Of a DNA stretch of 64,000 nt, positions 1 to 10,449 are shown one piece after another; position 1 is the first letter of the stretch; each line of letters starts with the position of its first letter. The notes below the pieces were generated by a model. It did no database searches. It was not told the DNA's origin and was given only the letters and a program-made list of their open reading frames with translations. A program made the translations under genes and the position numbers. This DNA comes from Porphyra umbilicalis. Its lineage: Eukaryota > Rhodophyta > Bangiophyceae > Bangiales > Bangiaceae. The DNA lies in NCBI GenBank assembly GCA_002049455.2, contig KV918846.1, forward strand, positions 1 to 64,000. The letters run 5' to 3'.

Positions 1-2
1 GC

Positions 3-1315
3 AGCGGCACCGCCGAGCGCCACCCCCCCCCCGCCGCGACGGGCGACTTGGAGCGGCGCTTGACCGCCGCCGAAGTCGCCACCACCAACCTCCTCTCGTC
101 TGCCGCGGAGCTCCCCTCCCCGGCGGCCTTGGCGGCGGCGGTGGTCGCGACCGAGGGGGAGGCCCTCCGCCTGGCGCTGCCCATCCACGGCGCCGCATCC
201 GCGGCGGCGGGCGGCGGCGGTGGTCGCCCCCCCCTGCCCCCCCGGCGGGGGGCGGGGTTGGGGGCGACCCCCCCCCCCCCCGCCCCCCCCCCACCATGAC
301 CGTGGCCGCGCCCGACGCGGGCGCCCTCGGCGCCGCCCACGACGCGGTGACCGCGTGCGTGCTCGCCGCCTCGGCGGCGGCGGCGGAAGCGCAAGAGCAC
401 ACGGCGGCGGTCGTGGCGGCCGCCCGCCGCATCGCAGCCGCCGCCGCCGACGCGTCGGCGGGCGGCCGCGCGGCGGCGGCCGCCCCCGCGGGCATGTGCG
501 TCACGTGTGCGGCGGCGGCGGCGGCGGCGGTGCCGCTCGCGCACCCGCGCGGCAGCTGCGGGGGGCACTGTGAGGGGGGGCGGCCGTCGCCCGCGACGCG
601 CCTCGTCGCGTCGCCGACGGGCGACCAGGCGGCGCTGCTCACGACCGTGGCGATCGACTTGGCGGCGGTCGACGTGGTTATGGCCACCCACCCGTCCATC
701 GCGTCGGCGCGGGCGTTTGGGCGGCGGCGGCCGCGGCCCGTGCCGGCGGCGGCGGCCGGGGGGGCGGCCGCCGCGGCGGCGGCGGGGCCATCCGCGCCGC
801 CCATGTCGCCCCCGTCCTCGACCGTGTCGTCCACGTCGGGGGAGGAGGAGGGCCCGTCGGGCGGTGGCCTCGCCATTGCCCCCGCCGCCGGCAGGGACGG
901 CTCTGGCGGCGCGGCGCCCTCTGCGGCGGCCGGCGCGTCCCCCCCCCCCACCGCCGCCGCCGCCGACGGCGGCGGCGGGGAGCTGGAGCTCGCCCTCGCC
1001 TTTGTCGCCAAACGCGGCGCGCGGTGCTCGGCGGGCTGGCTCGCCGCGCACGCGGCGGCGGCGCTCCCCCCCGAAGCCGTCCCCGTCCGCTTTTTCGAGG
1101 TGGAAGGCTGGGGCGGCGGCCTCGACGGCCTCGATCGCGCGGCGCTGGCGGCAGCGACGGAGCGGCTCGCGCCGCTCGGCGGGGGCGTGGAAGGGGGGGG
1201 GGCTGACCCGGCGCGCGCGGCGGGCGCCCGCGCCCGCGGCCGCGCCATGGTGCGCTTTGCCGACGCGCCGGCGCCGGGGGGGGGGGGGGGGGAGGAGGCG
1301 ACCTTGAGGCGCTGA
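3..1315 (+). CDS. Ala-rich hypothetical protein, 5' end outside window
   Basis: The frame is open from the first bases of the window and uses the GCC/GCG-rich codons typical of the real genes here. It stays open to about position 268, then runs into C14 (268-281) and C10 (283-292) tracts. The open frame after the tracts (ATG at 296, stop at 1313-1315) is the one expected if one C were missing, so I join them as one gene. A separate gene starting at 296 is the alternative. The product is dominated by Ala, Gly and Pro. Less simple stretches lie around 480-580 (several Cys and His) and 980-1190 (a mixed helical-looking segment). I recognise no domain and assign no function. The stop faces the 3' end of eL42 about 400 bp away, so the two genes are convergent. 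Confidence 0.45.
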   Translation, partial: RHRRAPPPPRRDGRLGAALDRRRSRHHQPPLVCRGAPLPGGLGGGGGRDRGGGPPPGAAHPRRRIRGGGRRRWSPPPAPPAGGGVGGDPPPPRPPPTMTVAAPDAGALGAAHDAVTACVLAASAAAAEAQEHTAAVVAAARRIAAAAADASAGGRAAAAAPAGMCVTCAAAAAAAVPLAHPRGSCGGHCEGGRPSPATRLVASPTGDQAALLTTVAIDLAAVDVVMATHPSIASARAFGRRRPRPVPAAAAGGAAAAAAAGPSAPPMSPPSSTVSSTSGEEEGPSGGGLAIAPAAGRDGSGGAAPSAAAGASPPPTAAAADGGGGELELALAFVAKRGARCSAGWLAAHAAAALPPEAVPVRFFEVEGWGGGLDGLDRAALAAATERLAPLGGGVEGGGADPARAAGARARGRAMVRFADAPAPGGGGGEEATLRR

Positions 1316-1709
1316 CCGTCGGCGGGCGGCGGGTGAGTCCGCCGACGTGGAAGCCGCGGCGGCGGGCACGCCTGCGGGGGTTTAGGGCGTGCCATTGAGA
1401 GAGGGGGGGGGGTTGCGGTGGGGTGCGGAGCGCGCTGTAGGACCGACCTTACCAGCGGGCTGTTTGGGTTCGTCCCCACCATACGTGTTTTTCGAAATGG
1501 ATGGCCGGCGACGCGTGGATAGCGTCAGCCAGCACGGCACAACATGGACGTCCAGCAGGTGCCATTCAGCCGTGGCGCATGAGACCTACGCTCACGCACG
1601 GCAACCGCGGCCGCAGTGACGGTGCACGCGCAGGGACAAACAAAACCAATACGCGTAGGAGAAAAAAAAAAGGTGGCGCCGCGCGGGGCGCGCACGCACG
1701 GCCAATTTT
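1316..1709. other. Convergent intergenic spacer
   Basis: This lies between the stop of the Ala-rich gene and the stop of eL42 on the other strand. It has a G-rich stretch near 1390-1415 and an A9 run near 1663. I see no gene in it; it should hold both 3' UTRs. Confidence 0.5.
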
Positions 1710-2741
1710 CTAAAAGGTGGCGACACCCTTGGTCTTCTTCTGGTCACCCAGCTCAAAGTGCTTGCACCGGGCCAGGGTCTTGTGCGACTTGTACTTGCAG
1801 AGGGTGCACTCGAGACGAAGTACGACCTTCTTCGTGGTCTTGGCCTGTGGGAGTGCTCAACAAAGAACAAGCGGGAAGCAGAAGGGAACCCAAAGTGACA
1901 AAAGGAGAGTGAGCAACCAAGCTCACTGCACACACAACGCTCTTCGCTCGAGACGCAAAGCGAGCGCGTCCCTAGACACAACAATCGTTGATCAGAGGAC
2001 GCAAGCTGCAGCCCCCCCTCCAACCACCGCATTTGACGCCTCTGTGCAAAAATCTGGCACCACCAAGCGTATGACGCCTGCAAGCAGCACCAAGGTGGTG
2101 GACAGGGCACCCAAGGCATCTACAACACCCAGCACCGGAAGCACGACCGACAGGGAAGCCAAGACAGAAGCCGTCCCCCACGGCACCAGCACGGTCACAC
2201 ACAGCCGCTCAACCCATGATCGCACACCGAGGCCTCATCGACGTACCTTCTTGTGGAAAACGGGCTTAGTCTGACCACCGTACCCGCTCTGCTTCCGATC
2301 GTAACGGCGCTTCCCCTGTGCAAAGAGCGAGGCCTTGCCCGTCTTGTACTGGGTCACCTTGTGGAGGGTGTGCTTGCGGCACTCTTTTGCCGGGCAAAAG
2401 GTCTTCCGGGACTTCGGCACGACCACCTGGAAAAGAGCGTAATCCATCACGAGCAGAATCAAAACACACGCTCGCACCAGACCCAACAGCAGCAAGAAGG
2501 CGCGCCACGAGACACGAGAGGGTAAGAGTCTGGCGCGATGGATCTGGCAGAAGAACGCAGCAGGTGCGCTTCATAGCAAGCACGGACCCAGCTGCCCAGG
2601 GACCAGAAAGAGGTGAACGACCTCCCTTCGGTCCCAAGCAAGCAGCAAAACGATGCAGAACAGGCACGACGAAATAAGCGTTACAGTCGCCCTCGCTCAC
2701 TCTGATCGAGCAAACATAAATCCGACAGCATAACACACCAT
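1710..2741 (-). CDS. RPL42: 60S ribosomal protein eL42 (L36a/L44e family)
   Basis: Component of the large ribosomal subunit near the E site. Three exons on the minus strand give 105 residues, against 106 in yeast and human. Exon 1 is only the start codon (2741-2739). Exon 2 is 2426-2247 (60 codons) and exon 3 is 1844-1710 (44 codons plus TAG). The protein begins [11 protein letters not shown] and carries the family signature [14 protein letters not shown], then [12 protein letters not shown], and ends [18 protein letters not shown]. Cys residues in CPAKEC and CTLC fit the zinc site of the family. Intron 1 (2738-2427) has donor GTGTGT and acceptor CAG; intron 2 (2246-1845) has donor GTACGT and acceptor CAG. 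The start context GTCATCATGG resembles that of SNRNP70 and of the Sey1-like gene. Exons 2 and 3 are certain; the one-codon first exon is inferred from the family N-terminus and the splice sites. Confidence 0.93.
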
Positions 2742-3038
2742 GATGACGGCAATAGGATCACGGGACCCTGCAGCTGTTCCACCAACGCGGCTGCGGGTGG
2801 GGCAGGCGGGGAGGAAGGGGACAGCGGCGTGACGATTGCGTGCGGCGCGAGCAAGACGCGGACGAGACTGACCACGGCTCCAGCACGCGTAACGTTAACG
2901 TTACGACCAGTGGATCCAATCGACGTCGTTTCAAAAGAAGAAAAGCTGCGAACGACATCTGTCCAGCTTTGACTGTTGAAGTAGCCTCCGTTTCTTTCCG
3001 GTATCACGGAAGAATTTTTACACGTCAATCAAGATGAT

Positions 3039-4513
3039 TGACCAGAGAAAGCCCTGCACTGAGTGCTGGGCTGGGAGCGAAGCTTCGCGAAAACGCCTTC
3101 ATCCTCAATGATAATCAGGAAAAACCGAGCGAAGGCACTCGAAGAGTCACCATGAACGCGCACGACCTTCATGACCAGAGCGTTGGCTGCATCCCACCCG
3201 CTCTAGATATGAATTCTTCTCCGTGACACTGCCGACTTCTTCCAGTGCTCCCTCCACGGCTGGCACACGCTTCAAAACAAACTGCGTCTACAGCCGTTCT
3301 CCCAAAAATCCCGCGCTCCAACTGTTGCAAAATAGTTTCAAATCGGCCTCTGCGGGGTCGTACAGGCCGATTGGGCACTCTTTTGCAACTGTTGGAGTGC
3401 GGAATGTTTGGGAGAACGGCTGTACAGTACACGATAGGAAATTGTGCCGTCAAGGCAGCTGAAGGCGGGCCCATGTGCGCCCCCCCCTCACTCTTTTCTT
3501 ATTTCGACCATTCATGAAGATAGTTGGCCCATGCCCTATGCCTTTGCATGGCTGGGCTGTTTTGAGAACAACTGTTGTGCAGAGCGTCGTGTCCAAGTGT
3601 ACTCGTCTGCGGCGGTGAGCGCGGCGACGGTGTGACATCTCAGCGGCTCAACAGCTCACGTGAGCTGCAGCGCATGTGCGTCATGGTTAGCGAAGCTTCT
3701 TATCCCTCAACGACGCAACGCTCTCTCAGAGACCCACGTGGCAAAGCAGGCGCACCACTGATTGACTTCCAAGTGGCACGCCACGTGAAAATATTATCTT
3801 GGCGAAATAACGCGGCAATCGTGGACAGAATCGCAGAAGCGACTGAACGGGCGACCCCCCCCGCAGCTCAACCCCGACCTCAACGCCCTTGATCCTACGA
3901 CTCCCATAGAAACGACTAAACACCACGGCGCATATGCGCTGAAGCTTGCGTGAGCTGTGGAGCCGCAGAGCTGGCACACCGTCGCCGGGCTCACAGCCGC
4001 TGACACGTACCATGTGGACACGACGCTCTGGGTAACAGTTGTTCTCAGAATGATCGAGCAGCTTTAAGGCATAGGGCATTGGCCAAGAGTGCTTTTGTGT
4101 GTACCCGACTCTTTGGTCATGAAGGTCGTGTGCATTCAAGTCGACTCTTGAGTGTCTTCGTTCGGTTTTCGCCGAATGTCATTGAGAATGCAGGCAGTTC
4201 CGCGAAGCTTCGCTCCCAGCCCAGCACTGTGTGCAGGGCTTTCACTGGTTTTTGGTCGCTTCTATAGGAGCCACAGGATAAAGGGCCTTGAGGTCGGCGT
4301 TGAGCTGCGGGGGGTTGCCAGTTCAGTCGCCTCCGCGATTCTGCCCACGATTGCAGGGCCATTTGTTTCTGATCATATTTTCACGTGGCGTGCCACAGAG
4401 ATTCCACTTGGAAGTTAATTAGTGGGCGGTTCCATTGCCACGTGGGTCTCTGAGAAAGCTGTGCGTCGTTGAGGGTAAGAAGCTTCGCTAATCATTCTTT
4501 CCTATCCTTAGGA
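3039..4513. repeat. Nested inverted-repeat (fold-back) cluster
   Basis: Three segments occur twice in opposite orientation. Segment B at about 3045-3185 matches the complement of about 4118-4258; the shared core contains GGGAGCGAAGCTTCGCG. Segment C at about 3523-3680 matches the complement of about 3930-4095. Segment A at about 3685-3920 matches the complement of about 4253-4513, sharing TTAGCGAAGCTTCTTA and CACGTGGCGTGCCAC. Read on the minus strand from 4513 the order is A-B-C; on the plus strand it is B-C-A. The copies are clearly diverged but easily aligned by eye. I see no coding capacity. This looks like a non-autonomous element inserted repeatedly into its own copies, lying just upstream of SNRNP70. 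Confidence 0.8.
3291..3422. mobile_element. 132-bp MITE with TA target duplication
   Basis: Starts CAGCCGTTCTCCCAAA and ends with its complement in TTTGGGAGAACGGCTG. The inverted repeats extend inward, with mismatches, to a shared CAACTGTTGCA block. TA flanks both ends (3289-3290 and 3423-3424). Small size, long terminal inverted repeats and a TA duplication point to a Tc1/mariner-type MITE. It sits between segments B and C of the fold-back cluster, so it inserted into older repeats. Confidence 0.85.
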
Positions 4514-4659
4514 ACTTAATCGGGTGAGCGGCACTTTCCCAGCCTCTGCCGACCATTTCTGCATTGAGTTTCCCCGAGTACTCTCCCGTCCGTCCTCGTC
4601 ACCACCCCCGCCGCGTTTCTTTTGGACCGACTCCCGACTCCGTCCGCCCCGTCGTCATC

Positions 4660-6264
4660 ATGGCTCCCGGACCCCACTCTGGCAACCGCTTCCGCCCCGC
4701 CTACTCCTCTACCCCCCGGTTTGAGTACCCCCCCCTCATCCTCGACGCTTTTTCCCCGCATCCGCCCTTACCCTATGCCCCCCCGCCAAGGCCCGCCGGC
4801 ACCGTCCCCTCGACGGCGTCGCTTCCTTCCTCGACGCCTTTGAGGCGCAACCGTCTCAGGCGGCCGCCACCATCGCTTTGGAACGGGCTGCCTACGCGAC
4901 GCCCGCCCGCACCCGCCGGCAGCGAGCGGCCGACCGGCGGGCCGTTCGGCGCGCGGCGGTTGCGACCGCCACTGCCGAGTGGGAGGATAAACAGGCTCGG
5001 CTGGTTGAGGCGGCGGGAAAAGCAAAGGCTGCGGTTGGTGGTGGACAGGTCTCCAAGGCTGTGGCAGCTGAGGATGGTCGTGCCGCTGTCGCGACCGCCA
5101 ATGGTAACTCGGATAAGGACGCAGCCGGCGCCAGCGGCGAGCAGGAGGATGACGCCAACCTACTCTCACGCCTCGGCGACCCGTACAGGACGCTGTTTGT
5201 GACCAACTTGGTACGTTTTGGAGGGAGGGTGCTCTACATCGCCAGGGACCACGAGACTGGATGGGTTCCGCTGTGGGACCGACAAGCGCTTGACTGTGAA
5301 GTCAAGCTATCTATGTACATGTGTTGCGGTGTGACGCTGGCTGGGTAGACTTCTGGGTGAACACCCCGCTTCCTGTTCCTTTACGACAATAGTGGCATGT
5401 GAAGACTAACCTCTCTCCCTTGCCGGCCCTCTCCTTTGGCTGCTTGGCTCGACTGCACTCTTGTATGTGTTCTCTTTATTCCTGCCTCACCCACCTCTGC
5501 AGGCACCCGTCACCACAGAATGCATCCTCCGCCGCGATTTCGAGGTGTATGGCCCCATCGTGGCTGTACGGCAACCGGTACCACCTGGCCCCATTCCCCG
5601 CCTGCCGCGTCCGTACGCCTTTATCGAGTACGCGTTCGAGCGGGACGCGCGGGAAGCTTACAAGACGGCCAACGGGCGGAAGCTGGACGGCCGCCGTCTG
5701 GTCGTCGACATGGTCCGCGGCGGCACCGCGCCGGGATGGCGGCCGCGTCGGTTGGCGCCGTCACCGCCACCACCCGGTGCTGGTGGCGCCGAGGGCGGCG
5801 GCGGCATGCAGGGAAGCCGCCCCTACTGGTCGGGCGCCGCAGGAGCGGGGCTGAGCAGCGGCGGGTATGGCGGCGGCGGTCGTCTGGGGGTAGACGACCC
5901 GCGCAGCCGCAGCGGCGGCGGCGACTATCGCGACCGGGAACGCGACCGGGAGCGCGACCGCCTCAGCGTTGGCGAGTACCGTCGCGGTAGCGTCGGTGGT
6001 GGCGGGAGCTATGACAGTCGCTTTGCAGGGGGTGGCGGCGGCGGCGGGAGTAGCGGCGGGTACGACCGGGGTGCATACGAGCGACTCGGTGGAGGGCTCC
6101 GCGACAGCCGTGGTGGCGGCCGCGACGGCGGGCGGGACCGCGACCGCGACCGCGACCGTGACGGCGGACGGGATGGGCGGGACCTCGGCAAGGGGGGGTG
6201 GTCCCGAGGGGTGGGGATGACTGCGGGTGGGATGTCAGTGCGCGATCGGCTGGGGAATCGGTGA
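4660..6264 (+). CDS. SNRNP70: U1 small nuclear ribonucleoprotein 70 kDa (U1-70K)
   Basis: Core U1 snRNP protein that binds U1 stem-loop I and helps select 5' splice sites in the nucleus. The N-terminus has the family's LILDAFSPHPPLPYAPP block, then PLDGVASFLDAF (compare plant PYTGMAQFVSNF). A basic helix follows, then the RRM: RNP2 is TLFVTNL and RNP1 is RPYAFIEY, where the usual form is RGYAFIEY. The U1-70K hallmarks RRDFEVYGPI, GRKLDGRRLVVD and GWRPRRL follow. The tail is Gly-rich with an RD/RE-rich stretch (about 5915-6200). One intron, 5211-5502, has donor GTACGT and acceptor TGCAG and splits the RRM after RNP2. The N-terminal block and the rest are in different frames that meet at a C7 run (4778-4784); one missing C would join them, giving about 437 residues. 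The start ATG at 4660 has context GTCATCATGG. The stop is 237 bp from the convergent TBP stop. Confidence 0.93.
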
Positions 6265-6501
6265 GGGCAGCATACGCCCGCGGGTGATGTCCCACAGTTC
6301 GCAGCCGAGACACTATCATGGAACGGGAACAAAAGTGGAGCTATTGGGTCGTCGCGTACAAACGCGAGTAGCAATAAACGGGCGACAGTGCACTGCACGA
6401 GGTCGAAGGAGGGACACGTATTAACCACAACAAATAAAGAGACGAAAGGCGACAAAACGGGGGCCCTATACAAACCGTTTGGCCCGCCCCCTGCCCGCAC
6501 C

Positions 6502-7269
6502 TTATTGCGCCGGCGGTGCCGCGATCGCCGGCGGCGCCGCGTTCGGCCGCGGCTTGCGGAACTGCAGCAGCACGTGGTAGATGTTGTTGAAGGCGTCGTA
6601 AATCTCCTGTCGCAGCTTGGCGCCCGTGAGTACGACCTTGCCCGACACGAAGATGAGGAGAACAATCTTGGGGTTGATCATCCGGTAGATGAGACCGGGG
6701 AAGAGCTCCGGCTCGTACGAGCAAAACATGTGATGGCCATGCGAGAGCCCCTCAAGCCGCACAGGGAAGTTGACGTCGCATGACGCGACGATGTTTTGGA
6801 CCTTGAACTCGGTAAAGCGGGCACCGGCGTAGCCGAGTTTCTGGATGATGCGCGCGTACTTGCGGGACGCGAGCTTGGATGCATCCTCGCTCTTGGCGCC
6901 AGTCACCACAATCTTGCCCGACGAAAAGATGAGGGCGGTGGTCTTGGGCTCCCGGATCCGCATAACCACCGCTGCAAACCGCTTGGGGTTGTACTCGGCG
7001 TTGCGTGCCTGCATCGCAATGGTCTTGAGCTCCAGGGCGACGCCGAGGTTGGTCGTCGCCACCACGTTTTGAATTTGGGGGACGATGCCGTGTGAGCCGG
7101 GTCCGGCTGCGGGGGCGGGCGTCGCCGCGGGTGTGGCGGCTGCCCCGCCAGCGGCAGCGACGGCTGGGGGGGTGGCCGCCGCCGCCGCACCGCCGGCTGC
7201 CGCGGGGGCGCCGCCAGGAAAAGCGGAGCTGCCGGCAGCGGTACCCGCCGGGCCCGCAAGCGTCGACAT
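6502..7269 (-). CDS. TBP: TATA-box-binding protein (TBP)
   Basis: General transcription factor that nucleates pre-initiation complexes of all three nuclear RNA polymerases. The single-exon frame of 255 residues starts at the ATG at 7269. Residues 1-60 are Ala/Gly/Pro low complexity. The saddle core begins at [10 protein letters not shown] (about 61) and runs to about 240, with both direct repeats complete: [20 protein letters not shown] and [19 protein letters not shown] in the first, [20 protein letters not shown] and [15 protein letters not shown] in the second. A 16-residue Pro/Ala tail follows. The open frame extends upstream of the ATG, but only into low-complexity sequence. The core is close to human and plant TBP with no missing key segment. 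It is convergent with SNRNP70. Confidence 0.97.
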   Translation of the reverse strand: MSTLAGPAGTAAGSSAFPGGAPAAAGGAAAAATPPAVAAAGGAAATPAATPAPAAGPGSHGIVPQIQNVVATTNLGVALELKTIAMQARNAEYNPKRFAAVVMRIREPKTTALIFSSGKIVVTGAKSEDASKLASRKYARIIQKLGYAGARFTEFKVQNIVASCDVNFPVRLEGLSHGHHMFCSYEPELFPGLIYRMINPKIVLLIFVSGKVVLTGAKLRQEIYDAFNNIYHVLLQFRKPRPNAAPPAIAAPPAQ

Positions 7270-8754
7270 GTTGTTTCCCGGTGGTGGGCGAGGGTCGGGA
7301 GCCCACTCAAGAAATATCAAACGTGTGCTCCGATTGTGAAAGCACCCGTGCCAGATAGCCGCTCGATACGCGCACGGCCGGGCACGCACGGAACGCGTGC
7401 GGTCAACGCGGCGGCGGCGGCGGCGGTTACGGTCACAATGGCGGCGGCGGCGGCACCCGCAGCGCCGACGGCGAAAGCGGCGGCGGCACCAAGAGGTACG
7501 GCGGCGGCGGCGGCGGCAGACGGCGGCAGATGCAACGGCGACGGCGGCGACACAGCACAACCCGGCGAGGAGCACACAACGAACACCCAACAGCGAGCCA
7601 AGAAATCAACCGCACACGGCCTGCAAACACGCGGCCCGCCAAACGGTTGCGGACGTCGGTGTCGGCGCCAACAACGGTTGCAGCCGCACCCGGTGCGGAC
7701 GGGGCGGACGCACGGACGAGCAACGCACGCAAGCGGAGAGCAAAGACGATGGGGGGGGGGGGGGAAGGTGGGTCGACCGAACACGGACGGACGCGCCCGC
7801 ACGGTGCACCTACCAGCAGGGCGCGCGCGGTGCTCTTGGGCAACCCAGTCGAGTGGTGGGTGCAGGCAAGTGCGTGGGTGTGGCGGGGGTCGCTTTTAAA
7901 GCGGCCGGTGAATGCTGCAGGTCTCGGCCAATTGTCCGATTGGAATCTCGGGCACCAACAGAACTTATTCGGGTACTGTCTGCGTCGGCTGACGAGAGCA
8001 AGGAAGACGCCATGAATTACACACGCTACAGACAGAGGACCGATGGCAAAGACAATCCTTCTCGTCTCTGGAACACCAGATCTCTTGCGCGCGTCGCACC
8101 CCAAGAACCGCATGCACGGCGGTGCTGCAAACTACTCATCGTTGATCCCCCTCTTCCAGCGCGAGTCGCAGACCGCACGGATGGCAACTGACCACGCTTC
8201 TGGCAGACGTGAAGCGACAGGGTCTGGTGCCATCGTTCTTCACTCTGCCACAGCCGGGTTAGTTTGTGCATTGCATTCATTCGGCACACTGACGCTGGTA
8301 GACGCCTGGTCGTATGATGGGCGGGATGGGCGGGCCTTGCTGGACCCACGGAAATTTGGTTTGAGAGGCAGGATGGGTGGGTCTACGTCTTCTGCTTAAG
8401 GGGGTCGACGTTGTTGGCGGTGCGTGCTACCCACCTGAGTACATGACACCGCCCCTCTGCCCCTCACCCGATGCACTGATACCCCTAAACGACCTTTCCT
8501 GCTCCTGCCCTATACGCGTCGTCTGTGGACGCCCTGCGCCAAGCACCACCATCTATCTTCGTGGCACGGTACTCTCGCCCCCGCACTCGCCTCTACGCGT
8601 CTGCCCTGCCCCCCCCATGACGCCTGCAGCCGCCTTCTTCACCCCCCCCCCCTTCTCAACGTCTTTGGCCCCCCCCCCCGCCACCCACCCCCGCCCGGGG
8701 CCTCCCCCCCTCACACGATCCCCCGTCGGCGGCGGCACGTGCCGCCTCATAGCC
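7270..8754. other. Divergent intergenic region with GC-rich simple sequence
   Basis: Separates TBP (minus) from the small gene at 8755 (plus), so both promoters should lie here. About 7405-7530 is a GGC-type trinucleotide-like tract, and 7750-7764 is nearly all G. Open frames here read as Ala/Arg/Pro repeats on several strands at once and look like composition artefacts. Pyrimidine-rich DNA with C runs (8600-8710) precedes the downstream start. I cannot assign a TATA box or other site. Confidence 0.5.
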
Positions 8755-9210
8755 ATGGCCACCCCGCTCGGCGCCAAGGCTGTGTCCGCCCTTGGAGCCC
8801 AGTCCCCCGACGCGTTGCCTTCCCCGGCGCACCCAACCTCCGTCATCGTTGTGTCTGACAAGAAGGCCAAGGAGGATGCGGCCGCTTGGGGTGCCGCCCT
8901 GCACGATGCCCTCGCCGGCCAAAAAGTGTCTATCGTGCCGGTTGTCGACGCGAGCCACCTCCCCAAGGCCCTCGTGCCATTTGTGTCCATGTATCTGAAC
9001 GCGGTCGGTGCCAACGAGGCGGTCGTTGACAAGGCGGGGTGGACCGAGAAGGAGGAGGGCTACCAGCAAGGGTGCGTGATGCTGATGGTGGTTGGAGGGC
9101 AGGGCGGGAAGGGGGAGGGCGAGCCGAGCGTCGTGTGGCGCCGAAATGTGGGGGGGGTCGAGCAGAACGTTCTGAAAGAGCTAGTGGCCGCGACGGCCGA
9201 GGCAGCCTGA
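8755..9210 (+). CDS. Conserved-looking small hypothetical protein (151 aa)
   Basis: The single exon starts at the ATG at 8755 (context AGCCATGG). Codon use is strongly C/G-ending and the composition is balanced, unlike the low-complexity frames nearby. After a 26-residue Ala/Pro leader there is a strand-like SVIVVSD, a helix rich in Ala and Lys, a second strand VSIVPVV, the segment PKALVPFVSMYLN, then a strand-like VMLMVVGG, the VVWRRNV segment and a C-terminal helix. This alternating pattern suggests a small alpha/beta fold, possibly thioredoxin-like, but the CxxC motif is absent and I assign no family. The 5' side is a C/T-rich stretch typical of gene starts in this window. Confidence 0.7.
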   Translation: MATPLGAKAVSALGAQSPDALPSPAHPTSVIVVSDKKAKEDAAAWGAALHDALAGQKVSIVPVVDASHLPKALVPFVSMYLNAVGANEAVVDKAGWTEKEEGYQQGCVMLMVVGGQGGKGEGEPSVVWRRNVGGVEQNVLKELVAATAEAA

Positions 9211-10377
9211 TGGATGGGGGGACGAAATAGTGCAGCATGGCGGTGGCTTGAAGTGCCCCGCAGGACTGTTCATAGAGACAAAAGAAGGTGTGGCCTCTTG
9301 TGGCAGCCGTTATTCTCGCCATTGGTATCTGATGGATGACGATGCGGGATCTTTCGCGGGCAAGGCCAGCGGCAACGCAGCTACAACCACCTGGCCTGAA
9401 GCGGCATAGCTCCCGAAGGATTTTTAGACCGGCAGATGCACTACTCCCACTCTATCGTTCGCGCAACAGCCGGTCGTTTCGCCTCTCTGCGAGTCATTCT
9501 TCAGCAAAGGGTTCCTATTGCAGAAGGTTTGTGCAGTATTCCCTGGCCTTTAGGACAGGGTGCTCTCAAAGTGTAGTGATGCACACATATACTTAGATCA
9601 AGGGACTTGCTCTCCGTTTCAGAGTTGGCAGTCTGCATTCGTGTTCTCAGGGATCTGAGGGCGTGTCAGTGTTGGAAGGGTCGCGATGACGCTAAAAACG
9701 AATGGAGTTACGTGGCTGAGAAGGACTGTCCTGCCACAGGGGTCACTGGACCCGGACGGCGCCTGCCCCCGTGCCCCCTCTACCGCCCCGAGTTGCGCGC
9801 GGTGACGGCGCGCAACGACTTCCGGCGGTTGCTGACGCCATCTAGCGGCGCGGTTACAGGCGCCTTGTCGCGCGGCGATCAGTCCCATCCGCCCGCCCGT
9901 GCGCCGTGTCGGCCGCCCTGCCCGCCGTGCGTAGGTGTGCTGCGCGGCGGAGTGACGATCTCACCTGTGGGCGCCGCGCGACGCCGGCGGGCCGCCGCCG
10001 CTGCGGTGGCGGAGGCGGCACCCCTTTCCGCGCCCGACGCCGCCCTCACACCGGCAACGTGGCTGTACGTGCCCCCGTGCGCGCTCGCGGCCATAGAGCC
10101 GGCCGGCATGCCCAGTGTCAATGCGTCGTCCAGCGCGCCACCGCCCTGAAGGCCAGGGTATTGCACGCACGTGCCTGGAATCCGAACTCTGGCAACTGCT
10201 GGGTGAGCTGTTATCGAAAGCGCAGTGTTCTATTGTCGAGGAAGGCCACGGTGGACGGCAGGAGCACACTGCCCATGCCACCTGCACTTGAGATAACAAC
10301 ACAAAATGATTAGAATCACAGAACAGCTGTGTTTCGATGAGAAATAAGATATTCATGGTCACACACTGGCCACGAAA
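9211..10377. other. Intergenic region, unresolved GC-rich patch
   Basis: Ordinary mixed sequence to about 9735, then a GC-rich patch (9740-10150) open on both strands. Neither frame gives a product I recognise, and neither has clear start context or domain structure. tRNA-Glu follows. Confidence 0.4.
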
Positions 10378-10449
10378 TCCGCGTTAGTCTAGTGGTTAGG
10401 ATACCTGTCTCTCACACAGGTGGCCCGGGTTCAATTCCCGGACGCGGAA
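10378..10449 (+). tRNA. tRNA-Glu (CTC), copy 1
   Basis: 72-nt cloverleaf. The acceptor stem TCCGCGT pairs with ACGCGGA, with A as discriminator. The D arm contains the A-box-like TAGTCTAGTGG. The anticodon stem CCTGT/ACAGG encloses loop CTCTCAC, giving anticodon CTC. The T arm has the B box GGTTCAATTCC. There is no intron and no encoded CCA. Confidence 0.96.

Noticed and set aside
490-580. RING or other zinc finger in the Ala-rich gene
   Set aside because: Cys and His residues are present, but the spacing does not fit a RING or other known finger.
9740-10150. GC-rich frames on both strands upstream of tRNA-Glu
   Set aside because: No domain, no clear start and similar openness on both strands; composition effect cannot be excluded.
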